The translations under genes were made by a program, and so were the position numbers. A stretch of DNA of 64,000 nt, taken from Polymorphobacter fuscus. GTDB lineage: Bacteria; Pseudomonadota; Alphaproteobacteria; Sphingomonadales; Sphingomonadaceae. The stretch lies in assembly GCF_011927825.1 (NCBI RefSeq), contig NZ_JAATJI010000001.1:2586001-2650000 (forward strand), read 5' to 3'. Below the pieces are notes generated by a model that made no database searches, had not been told where the DNA came from, and was given only the letters and a program-made list of their open reading frames with translations. This document shows, piece after piece, positions 48,624-56,326 of this stretch. How positions within the stretch are numbered: the first letter of the stretch is position 1; each line of letters starts with the position of its first letter.

Positions 48624-50647
48624 ACGTGCGGTTCAGAGCATTTCGCTTCCTTGTCGCGTTGGCAGCGACCGTCGTTTCCGCCGGCTCGGCGCCAGCTGTC
48701 GCGCGCCCGCCGGGGCTGTTGGTCGATCCCTTTGTCGGCACGCTCGCTGACTTCGGCCAACTCAGTCCGGCGGCGGTTGCGCCCTATGGGATGGTCCAGA
48801 TCGGTCCCGATACAGATCCGGCAAATCATGCCGGATATGACCATGCAGCGACGCGACTTGTCGGGTTTTCGCATACGCGCGGCGTCGGTGTCGGCTGTGG
48901 CGGTGCCGGCGGCGATGTGCGGATAAATGTCGGCTATGGCGGTGATCCTCTCGCGGCCCCGATCGACAAGCGCCGCGAACGTGCGCATGCCGGATATTAT
49001 CGCGTCGCCTACGGCAGGGGCATCATCGCCGAGATGACCGCGACACGCGGCACCGGCGCCATTCGCTTCACCATGCCCCGTTCGGGCCCGGTGACGGTCA
49101 GCGTCGACTTCGGGCCTGGCTATGCAAAGCGGATCGCTGCGAAATGGCAGGCAAAGGCCGACGGCGATCTGCACGCCGATTTTTCGGCCGGCACCGTCTG
49201 CGATGCCGGGATCTATCACCTGCATTCCGCGACTCGGCTGTTGCGGGCCGGCAAGCCTGTGACGGCGCACTGGCAAGGCGATGGATCGCGCGCGACCTTG
49301 ATGCTGACGGTGCGCAGCGGCGATGTCGTCGAATTGCGCACTGGCCTTTCGGCGGTCGATGCCGCCGCAGCTGCTGCCGTGCGCGAGACCGAAATGGGCG
49401 ACATGTCGTTCGATCATGTTGCCGCGCGCGCTTTGGCGGATTGGAACACGCAATTGTCGCGCCTGACGATTTCCGGCAGCCGCGCCGAACAGGCATTGTT
49501 CTACACCGCGCTTTTTCGCGTCATGCAAACGCCCGTGGCGATCACCGATCCCGATGGCCGGACGCGGGGCAGCGACGGCCGCATCCTGCAGCTCGACCCG
49601 GGCGAACAACATTATGCCAGCTGGGCGATGTGGGACAATTACCGGACCCAGATGCCGCTGCTCGCGCTCATCGACCCGGTGCGTGCCGAGGCGATCGCGC
49701 GCGCGCTGGTGCGGCTCTACGCCAGCGGCAAACAGCGCTGGGCAACCTCGGACGAACCCTTCCTGACCGTGCGGACCGAGCACGCCGGCATCGCTCTGCT
49801 CGATTTCCGCCGCAAGGGTATCATCGGGTTCGACGCAAAGGCGGCGCTGTCCGGCATGGTGGCGGAAAGCTCGACGCTGGCCCGCAACACGCCCGATGAG
49901 CAGATCGAGGCCGCCTATGACGACTGGGCGACCGCTGAGCTTGCGGCCGACCTTGGCGAACCCGACCTTGCCCGCAGCTTTCACGACAAGGCGTTGGGCT
50001 ATCGACCCATGTGGCTCGACACGTTTCGCGATTTGGGGCCGGACGCCGATGTGGTCAAGGCGCGCGGCCTGTACCAGGGAACGCTGGCGCAGTATCGCTG
50101 GGCCCCCGTCTTCGACCTGCCATGGCTGGCACAGGCAATGGAACCGCGGCTGATCCCCGAACTGGAGCGCTTTTTCGGCGACAATCTTTTCAACATTACC
50201 AACCAGCCTGACCTGCACGTGCCCTATCTGCTGGCCTGGGCCGGCCGGCGTGATGCGAGCCTGGCAATTGTTCGCCGCTATCTGTCCTTGCCGGTGGCAC
50301 ATCGCTACACGAATTCGGGCGTCCGCCCCGAACCCTGGATTGGCCGCAGCTTTGCGCTGGCACCGCAAGGCTTTGCCGACGGCATGGACGACGATGCGGG
50401 CACGATGTCCGCCTGGTACATCTGGGCGACGCTGGGACTTTATCCCCTGACACCGGGCGAACCACGCTATCTCGTGACAAAGCCAATCCCGAAGGTCACC
50501 GTTTTGAGACCTTTTCACGACGTCGACATCGTTCTGCGAAAGGGCCGGGATGGGCTTTTGACCATTGGAGGCCAAGAGGTCACGGGCATCTTTGTCGAGC
50601 ACACGATGCTCGATGGGATAGCTGCTGCAAAAACAGCGCAGAAATGA
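48620..50647 (+). CDS. Exported GH92 family glycosidase with Gln at the usual catalytic acid
   Basis: GH92 enzymes are Ca2+-dependent exo-alpha-mannosidases. The 675-residue protein has a signal peptide, the N-terminal VDPFVGT...APYGMVQIGPDT signature, and the C-terminal GMDDDAGTMSAWYIWATLGLYP signature. Where family members normally read NEP(S/D)xH, with Glu as the catalytic acid, this protein reads NQPDLHVPYL with Q529. A Glu-to-Gln change at this place is known from a GH92 enzyme that cleaves mannose-1-phosphate-6-mannose linkages, where no acid is needed. The sequence is somewhat short for GH92 (often about 740). It is the last gene of the receptor-DUF218-GH92 operon. Confidence 0.9.
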   Translation: MNVRFRAFRFLVALAATVVSAGSAPAVARPPGLLVDPFVGTLADFGQLSPAAVAPYGMVQIGPDTDPANHAGYDHAATRLVGFSHTRGVGVGCGGAGGDVRINVGYGGDPLAAPIDKRRERAHAGYYRVAYGRGIIAEMTATRGTGAIRFTMPRSGPVTVSVDFGPGYAKRIAAKWQAKADGDLHADFSAGTVCDAGIYHLHSATRLLRAGKPVTAHWQGDGSRATLMLTVRSGDVVELRTGLSAVDAAAAAAVRETEMGDMSFDHVAARALADWNTQLSRLTISGSRAEQALFYTALFRVMQTPVAITDPDGRTRGSDGRILQLDPGEQHYASWAMWDNYRTQMPLLALIDPVRAEAIARALVRLYASGKQRWATSDEPFLTVRTEHAGIALLDFRRKGIIGFDAKAALSGMVAESSTLARNTPDEQIEAAYDDWATAELAADLGEPDLARSFHDKALGYRPMWLDTFRDLGPDADVVKARGLYQGTLAQYRWAPVFDLPWLAQAMEPRLIPELERFFGDNLFNITNQPDLHVPYLLAWAGRRDASLAIVRRYLSLPVAHRYTNSGVRPEPWIGRSFALAPQGFADGMDDDAGTMSAWYIWATLGLYPLTPGEPRYLVTKPIPKVTVLRPFHDVDIVLRKGRDGLLTIGGQEVTGIFVEHTMLDGIAAAKTAQK

Positions 50648-50660
50648 TCCGTCCGGAGAC

Positions 50661-50682
50661 GCGGCCGACCTGCACCGGCCGC
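50661..50682 (+). terminator. Possible terminator hairpin after the GH92 gene
   Basis: GCGGCCG at 50661-50667 and CGGCCGC at 50676-50682 form a 7-base stem with an 8-base loop, 13 bases after the GH92 stop. There is no T tract, so a role in termination is uncertain. Confidence 0.35.
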
Positions 50683-50902
50683 TCTGCGCTGGCATGATTT
50701 GCTGGAGGCGATTTTGCGTGGCACGTAGCGCGGTAACCGCCCAGCGTTTGCCACGGGTCGCTGCTTGGACGATGGCTAGCGACGCACGTCACCCGATGCC
50801 ATCGCGCAACGCGGGCGGAACGACGTGGCGGACGGCGCGTTCAACCGTGCAACCGGTGGACCCCTGCCGGTCTCGATTTTCGGTTTGAAAGCAGAAATTT
50901 CC

Positions 50903-51595
50903 ATGACAGCCCCCATCAAATCCCGTGTCCTCATCGGCGTCCTCGGCGGCGCACTGGCATTTTCCACGGCGGCAACGGCGCAGGTCCAGGGCCAGCAGCA
51001 GCAAGGGGGAATCCTCGGCCAATTGCTCGGCTCCGTTTTCGGCGGCAATCAGCAGGCCAGCGAACAGACGCTGGAATCGGACTGGAACCAGGGGCGTCGC
51101 CCATTCGAACAACGCCGCGACCAGCTCGACGCGCGCATCAATACCGCGGTGCAAAATGGTTCGCTGAGCCGCAACGAGGCCGACCAGATGCGGCGCGAAT
51201 ATGACGATATCGTCCGCCTCGAATCGCAATATTCGGCCAATGGTGCGATGTCGCAGCAGCAGCGCACCGAACTCCGGTCGCGCTATCGCGCGCTGACGCA
51301 GCGGATGAGCGCGCAGGGCAATGGTCAGGGCTACGGCCAGGGCTATGGGCAAACCGGCGGTTTCGGCAATGACCGCAACACGGCACGATGGACACAGATG
51401 GAAACCCGTCTGGCGACGGCGGAGCGCAACGGCAGCATCACCCGCAACGACGCCGTGCAGGTGCGGGCGCAGTTGAGCGATCTGGCGCGCCTCGACGCAG
51501 CCTATTCGGCGCGCGGTTACAGCGCCGAGCAGCGCAGCTATCTGACGCGGCGCTATGGCGAGATCGAGTCGATGCTCGGCAATCGCCGCCGCTGA
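50903..51595 (+). CDS. Small exported protein of unknown function
   Basis: A 230-residue protein with a signal peptide (KSRVLIGVLGGALAFSTAATAQ), a Gln/Gly-rich stretch, and two related helical segments separated by a Gly/Tyr/Gln-rich linker (GNGQGYGQGYGQTGGFGND). The two helical parts share the pattern of a basic/acidic helix, then NGSLSRNEADQMRREYDDIVRLE versus NGSITRNDAVQVRAQLSDLARLD, so the protein holds an internal duplication. The motif resembles calcium-free EF-hand-like or DUF-type periplasmic helical repeats, but I do not recognise a family. ATG 50903 is chosen because it gives the signal peptide. Confidence 0.8.
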   Translation: MTAPIKSRVLIGVLGGALAFSTAATAQVQGQQQQGGILGQLLGSVFGGNQQASEQTLESDWNQGRRPFEQRRDQLDARINTAVQNGSLSRNEADQMRREYDDIVRLESQYSANGAMSQQQRTELRSRYRALTQRMSAQGNGQGYGQGYGQTGGFGNDRNTARWTQMETRLATAERNGSITRNDAVQVRAQLSDLARLDAAYSARGYSAEQRSYLTRRYGEIESMLGNRRR

Positions 51596-51669
51596 GGGAG
51601 CCGCACGCGGGGACGGCAGCGTCCTAAGACTTTGCGCAAAGCCGTCCGCCTGTGTAGCGACGTCGGCCC

Positions 51670-52956
51670 ATGCCCGCACCCCGCATCCTCGGTCTCGATT
51701 TCGGGACCACCAACTCCGTCGCCGCAGTCGCGCGCGGCGACGGATCCGACCTTGTCGTCCTCGACAGCCCGGACGGCGGCACGACCGGGTTTCGATCGGC
51801 ATTGTGCTTCTGGGAGGATGAGGCGGTCCGCGGCGGCATCGCCGTCGAAGCCGGCCCGCAGGCCATCGCCGAATATCTGGAATTTCCCCAAGGCAGCCGG
51901 TTCCTGCAGTCGTTCAAATCGGTCGCGGCGAGCCCGAGCTTCGAACATGCGACGATCTTCGAGCGGCGGTACCGCTTCGAAGATCTCGGCCGCACCTTCC
52001 TGCGGACAATGGCGGGCCACAGCCGTGGCAGCATGGCCGATGTCGACCGGCTGATCATCGGTCGGCCGGTGGTTTACGCGGGTCACGCCCCCGACACTGT
52101 GCTGGCGCGGCAGCGCTATGACCTGATGTTCGATGGCATCGCTGCCGAGCGGCACTATGTCTACGAGCCGCTCGGCGCCGCCTTCAGCTACGCCACGCGC
52201 ATCACCGATCCCGCGACGATCCTGGTCGCCGATTTTGGCGGCGGGACCAGCGATTTCTCGGTTGTCCGCATCGAGGCGCCGGGCGCCGCGCGGCGCTGCA
52301 TCCCGCTCGGCTATGCCGGCGTCGGCATTGCCGGCGACCGCTTCGATGCGCGGATCGTCGAACAGCTTGTCATGCCGCTGCTCGGTTTGGGCGGCAGCTA
52401 CCGCTCCTTCGGCAAGGTGCTTGAAATTCCGCGCGGCTATTTTGCCGACTTTGCCGACTGGTCGCGGCTGGCGCTGATGCGCAACCGCAAGACCGTTGCC
52501 GAGCTGGAAAAGCTGCAGCGTACGGCGCTCGATCCGGGCGCCATCGGCCGCATGATCGCGATCATCGAGGAAGAGCTGGGGTTTCGGCTCCACGAGGCCG
52601 TCGGCAAGGTCAAACGCGACCTGTCATCCGCGGAGACCGCGCATTTTCACTTCAGCGGCGCCGGGCTGGCGATCGAAGCCGACGTCACCCGCGCTGCCTT
52701 CGAACGCTGGATCGCGCCCGAGATCGCCGAAATCGCGGCCGCCGTCGACCGGGCCCTGGCCGCTGCGGCGGTCGATGCCGGCGCGATCGACCGTGTGTTC
52801 CTGACAGGCGGCTCGTCGCTGATCCCGTGCATCGGACGGCTGTTCGCCGACCGCTTCGGTGCCGATCGCATCGCCACCGGCGGCGAACTGACGTCGATCG
52901 CCCATGGCCTCGCGCTGATCGGCGCGCAGGACGACCTAACCGCCTGGACGGCGTAG
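51670..52956 (+). CDS. Hsp70-family protein, YegD-like
   Basis: A 428-residue actin/Hsp70-fold ATPase without a substrate-binding domain. It has phosphate-1 LGLDFGTTNS, phosphate-2 LVADFGGGTSDF and the adenosine motif FLTGGSSLIPCI. The insert FADWSRLALMRNRKTVAELEKLQRTAL is typical of YegD, a putative chaperone of unknown clients. It is convergent with the AI-2E-family gene; its stop codon lies inside a short tandem hairpin repeat. Confidence 0.92.
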   Translation: MPAPRILGLDFGTTNSVAAVARGDGSDLVVLDSPDGGTTGFRSALCFWEDEAVRGGIAVEAGPQAIAEYLEFPQGSRFLQSFKSVAASPSFEHATIFERRYRFEDLGRTFLRTMAGHSRGSMADVDRLIIGRPVVYAGHAPDTVLARQRYDLMFDGIAAERHYVYEPLGAAFSYATRITDPATILVADFGGGTSDFSVVRIEAPGAARRCIPLGYAGVGIAGDRFDARIVEQLVMPLLGLGGSYRSFGKVLEIPRGYFADFADWSRLALMRNRKTVAELEKLQRTALDPGAIGRMIAIIEEELGFRLHEAVGKVKRDLSSAETAHFHFSGAGLAIEADVTRAAFERWIAPEIAEIAAAVDRALAAAAVDAGAIDRVFLTGGSSLIPCIGRLFADRFGADRIATGGELTSIAHGLALIGAQDDLTAWTA

Positions 52957-52996
52957 CGGCGCCGTCAACCGTCTAAACGGCGTAGCGTCGCCGTCA
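52948..52996. repeat. Tandem hairpin repeat at the yegD/permease junction
   Basis: Two 20-base copies of ACGGCGTAGCG(G/T)CGCCGTCA at 52948-52967 and 52977-52996, 29 bases apart. Each has arms ACGGCG and CGCCGT around a 6-base loop. The stop codon of the Hsp70-like gene is in copy 1, and the stop of the convergent permease gene is at the end of copy 2. They look like a duplicated two-way terminator without T runs. Confidence 0.6.
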
Positions 52997-54055
52997 GTCC
53001 CGCCCGGCGACCTTGATGTCCTTGCCCAGCAGCGTGCGGACATAGACGCGCTGGACGAGGACGAAGACGACCACCGTCAGGGGTGCCGCCAGCAGCACGC
53101 CGATGAACCCGAACAGCAGCCCCGCCGCCACCACCGCGAACAGCAGGATGGCCGGTGGCACGTCGACGGCATGTTTCTGGATCATCGGCTGCAGGAGATT
53201 GCCCTGCAGCTGCTGGACGACAAGGAACAGGACGACCGTCCACAAGGCGGTGGTCGGCGACACGGTGAAGGCCAGCAGCACCGCCGGCACGCCCGCAATG
53301 ATCGGCCCGACCATCGGGATCACGTCGAGAAGCCCGGCGATGAGGCCAAGCCCACCCGACGCCGGAACGCCGAGCAGGGCAAGGCCGATCCAGGTGACGG
53401 CAGCGACGACGAGCGAGGACACCGCCTGGCCGACCATCCAGCCGCGCAAGCCATGGGCGGCGTCGTCGAGCCCGGCCGCTGCCGTGTCCTCGGCGCGGCT
53501 GGGGATCAGCAACAGCAGGCCGCGACGATAGACGCCCGGGTCGCTGGCGACGAAAATGGCGCCGACGAACACCAGCACCAGATTGGCAATGCCGTTGCCG
53601 GCCGTCAGCGCATAGCTGCCGGCCTGGCTGGCCAGCGCGGAGATATCGCCGCCGCCCTGGTCGAGAAGGTCGCGTGCCGGCTTGCCGAGCCCGACGCGGT
53701 CGAGCAACCCGCGGACCTCCTCGATCGCCGGCGGGATGCTCTCGCGGATCGTGTCGAATTCGTCAGCCAGCTGCGAACCGAACAGCGTGAAAACGCTGGC
53801 AAAGACACCGAGCAGGGCAATGACGGAGATTGCCAGCGACGGCCCGCGCTTGAGCTTCGTGATCCGGCTGACGAAGCGCGTCATGACATCGAAGATCGCC
53901 GCCAGCACCAGCGCCGCGAACACCAGCATCAGGAAGCTGCTGAGCGTCAGCAGCAGCCACGCGACACCCAGGATGACGACGCCCATGACAATGATCGTCG
54001 CGATGCGTCCCAGGTCGTCGGCGCGGTTGTTGGCAGGGGCTGGCGGTTCGGTCAT
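52994..54055 (-). CDS. AI-2E/PerM-family permease
   Basis: Integral membrane protein of 353 residues with about eight membrane segments, including the family's C-terminal LIAGLLDVIPMVGPIIAGVPAVLLAF and LQGNLLQPMIQKHAVDVPPAILLFAVVAAGLLFGFIGVLLAAP. Family members have been linked to autoinducer-2 export or Na+/H+ antiport; the substrate here is unknown. The ATG at 54055 gives the usual start; the frame stays open upstream without likeness to the family. Confidence 0.92.
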   Translation of the reverse strand: MTEPPAPANNRADDLGRIATIIVMGVVILGVAWLLLTLSSFLMLVFAALVLAAIFDVMTRFVSRITKLKRGPSLAISVIALLGVFASVFTLFGSQLADEFDTIRESIPPAIEEVRGLLDRVGLGKPARDLLDQGGGDISALASQAGSYALTAGNGIANLVLVFVGAIFVASDPGVYRRGLLLLIPSRAEDTAAAGLDDAAHGLRGWMVGQAVSSLVVAAVTWIGLALLGVPASGGLGLIAGLLDVIPMVGPIIAGVPAVLLAFTVSPTTALWTVVLFLVVQQLQGNLLQPMIQKHAVDVPPAILLFAVVAAGLLFGFIGVLLAAPLTVVVFVLVQRVYVRTLLGKDIKVAGRD

Positions 54056-54238
54056 GCTCGGTCGCGCTCCTCGGCATCGGGACGGGCGCCCGATGCCATG
54101 CTTGCAGCCTGTGACGCCACTTGTGGCATGTGTCGACTCCGGCGTGGGCGAGCGACGGCTTTTGACTGGTCCTGCGCCATTGGCGTGGCTATCGTCGCGG
54201 CCTGGCCGTTGCTGCGGTGACCAGCGAAGGATCGCGCG

Positions 54239-55288
54239 ATCATCATCGTCACCCGACTGCTTGCCGCCGTGCTTATCCTTGCAACCGGCCTCAGCCTTGT
54301 CGAATCGAATGAATGGTGGGTCCGCATCTGGGATTTTCCGCGCGCGCAGATCCTTGCGCTGCTGATCATCGCTGCTGGCCTGGTCCTGTGGCGGGACCGA
54401 GCATGGGGGAAATGGCTTGCGGTTGGCTGCGCCCTGGCCGGAGGCTGGCAACTGTACCGCATCATGCCCTACACGCCCCTGGGATCGAAGGAGATCGCCT
54501 TTGCCGACCGGCAGGACAAAGGCGACGGGTGCTTCAGTGCGCTGTCGCTCAATGTCCTCGAATCGAACCGCGATTATGCGCGTACTGCAAAGCTGATCGA
54601 CCGCGAGCGGCCCGATATCCTGCTGCTGCTGGAAACCGACCGGCGGTGGGAAGCTGCGCTCGCGCCGCAACTCGGGCGCTATCCGCATGTCGTCGCGCAG
54701 CCCCAGGACAACACCTATGGTCTGATCTTTGCCTCGCGGCTGCCGATGCGGGAAGGCCGAGTCGAAATGATCGCCGAGGCGGATGTCCCCTCCGTCAGCG
54801 CGGTGCTCACGGCCAGAAGACCGTTTCGGGTGATCGGCCTGCATCCGCGTCCACCCTCGCCTGGCCAGGATACGGAAGCACGCGACGCCGAAATCGCCGT
54901 TGCCGCCCGCAGGGCAGCGCGGGACAAGCGCCCCGTGCTTGCCTTCGGTGACTTCAATGACGTCGCCTGGTCGCGCACGTCGCAGCTGTTCAAGCGCATC
55001 GGCGGCTATCTCGATCCGCGGATCGGACGCGGGACTTTCGCGACCTTCCCTGCCTGGGCGCCATTGCTCGGCTGGCCGCTTGACCACATGTTCGTCACGC
55101 CCGAGTTCGAGGTTCGTTCGCTGAGGGTGCTCGAAAATGTCGGCTCCGACCATCTGCCGGTCAGCGCCATATTGTGCCTTGCCGCCGGTGCAACCGGCAA
55201 TGATCGGCCCGAGCCGGTTTCGGCGGAGGATCGCCGGGACGTCGACGAGATCATGGACGAATATCGGTCGGAACGCCGCGCCGAATGA
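54239..55288 (+). CDS. Membrane-anchored endonuclease/exonuclease/phosphatase family protein
   Basis: EEP-fold hydrolase with two N-terminal membrane segments and a catalytic domain showing LLLLETDRRW (metal Glu), FGDFNDVAW and the final SDHLPV. The substrate is not evident; bacterial relatives are often annotated as exported phosphodiesterases. The start is uncertain. The first standard start codon is GTG 54269, but the in-frame upstream codons IIIVTRLLAA complete the first membrane segment, and AAGGA at 54227-54231 is well spaced for ATC at 54239. No ATG is available back to the stop at 54218. The coordinates given assume the longer form. Confidence 0.8.
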   Translation: MIIVTRLLAAVLILATGLSLVESNEWWVRIWDFPRAQILALLIIAAGLVLWRDRAWGKWLAVGCALAGGWQLYRIMPYTPLGSKEIAFADRQDKGDGCFSALSLNVLESNRDYARTAKLIDRERPDILLLLETDRRWEAALAPQLGRYPHVVAQPQDNTYGLIFASRLPMREGRVEMIAEADVPSVSAVLTARRPFRVIGLHPRPPSPGQDTEARDAEIAVAARRAARDKRPVLAFGDFNDVAWSRTSQLFKRIGGYLDPRIGRGTFATFPAWAPLLGWPLDHMFVTPEFEVRSLRVLENVGSDHLPVSAILCLAAGATGNDRPEPVSAEDRRDVDEIMDEYRSERRAE

Positions 55289-55309
55289 CCTGCGGCGGGC
55301 GCGCGCGCC

Positions 55310-56326
55310 CTAATTTCGGCGCGGCATCCGCCACGGCAGCATCCATTGCACGATCGGCGAACGAAAACGGTCGAGCGACAGCGATTCGTGAACGGCGTGG
55401 ACGTCCTCTCCGAACATCCGGCTCGACAGCGCCGTGCGCGAATAGAAGGGCGTGTCCTCCCAGGTTGCGCGCACGCGGGCGGCAGCGGCCGAATCGGCGC
55501 GGGTCAGCCGGTCGATCGCCCAGCCGGTGCGCGGCAGGACGACGCCGTGCGGCATCTCGCAGACTTCGGCATTGCCATCCCGGCCGATGCGCAGCGCCAT
55601 GCCGAAATCATTGCCCGACCGCAGCTTCCCTTCATAGATGACGGCGGTGTCGCCGCCCTTCAGGTGGGCGCGCGACCATTGCCAGTCGGCAAAGCCGTCT
55701 TCCAACGGTTCGCTGCCATGGTTGGCGTCGAAATAGCCGTGGCCGCTCCAGGCGATATCGGGGTCCGAAAAGGCGACGTCGACGCGCGATCGCGGCGCCA
55801 GCGGCTCCCAGACATGGCGGCCCTGCGGGTCGAGTCGGAAGCGGCGCTGCCCGAGCACTTCGGGGGTGACGCGGATGCGGCCGCGCACGGCGCGGGGAAT
55901 CACCGCGGCCTTCTCGTCGATGTCGATGGTCAGGCCGTTGCCGTCCCAGTGCAACTGGCTCGGGCCGATCTTGAGGAGCGTCCGGTCGCGCCACAGGGCG
56001 TTGTTGCCGCGTTCGGTCATCGCCCAGCGGCGGCCGCGCGGGCCATAGAGCGCGACGTTGAGCGACACATGGTTTTCGGGCGCGTGCCGCCCGCTGGCCT
56101 TGTAATAGGGGGAAAAGACCGAGCCGATGAAGGCGATGATGGTCAGGCCGAAGCTGTCCCGGCTGCCGGGGTCGCTTTCGGCGTCGACATACCACCAGCG
56201 ATAGCCATTGGCACCGACAGCCGCGTCGAAGCGCGGGCCGAAAGGATCGCAGCGCTCGCCAAGCGGCCGGACAAGGCCGCCATCGGCACGCCCGCTCCCG
56301 GATGCGCCGAACCCCCCGCGAGCCAC
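55310..56326 (-). CDS. crtC: Hydroxyneurosporene synthase (carotenoid 1,2-hydratase)
   Basis: Adds water across the C1-C2 double bond of neurosporene or lycopene ends in spheroidene/spirilloxanthin-type synthesis. The conserved CrtC body starts near DPFGPRFD and NGYRWWYVDAESD, followed by GLTIIAFIGSVFSPYY, AMTERG and a C-terminal SRTALSSRMFGEDVHAVHESL. No ATG lies close upstream; GTG at 56326 is the nearest possible start (338 residues), and the frame stays open to an ATG at 56518. Either way the gene overlaps the end of crtD by at least about 100 bases, 184 with the start chosen. Confidence 0.88.
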   Translation of the reverse strand: MARGGFGASGSGRADGGLVRPLGERCDPFGPRFDAAVGANGYRWWYVDAESDPGSRDSFGLTIIAFIGSVFSPYYKASGRHAPENHVSLNVALYGPRGRRWAMTERGNNALWRDRTLLKIGPSQLHWDGNGLTIDIDEKAAVIPRAVRGRIRVTPEVLGQRRFRLDPQGRHVWEPLAPRSRVDVAFSDPDIAWSGHGYFDANHGSEPLEDGFADWQWSRAHLKGGDTAVIYEGKLRSGNDFGMALRIGRDGNAEVCEMPHGVVLPRTGWAIDRLTRADSAAAARVRATWEDTPFYSRTALSSRMFGEDVHAVHESLSLDRFRSPIVQWMLPWRMPRRN

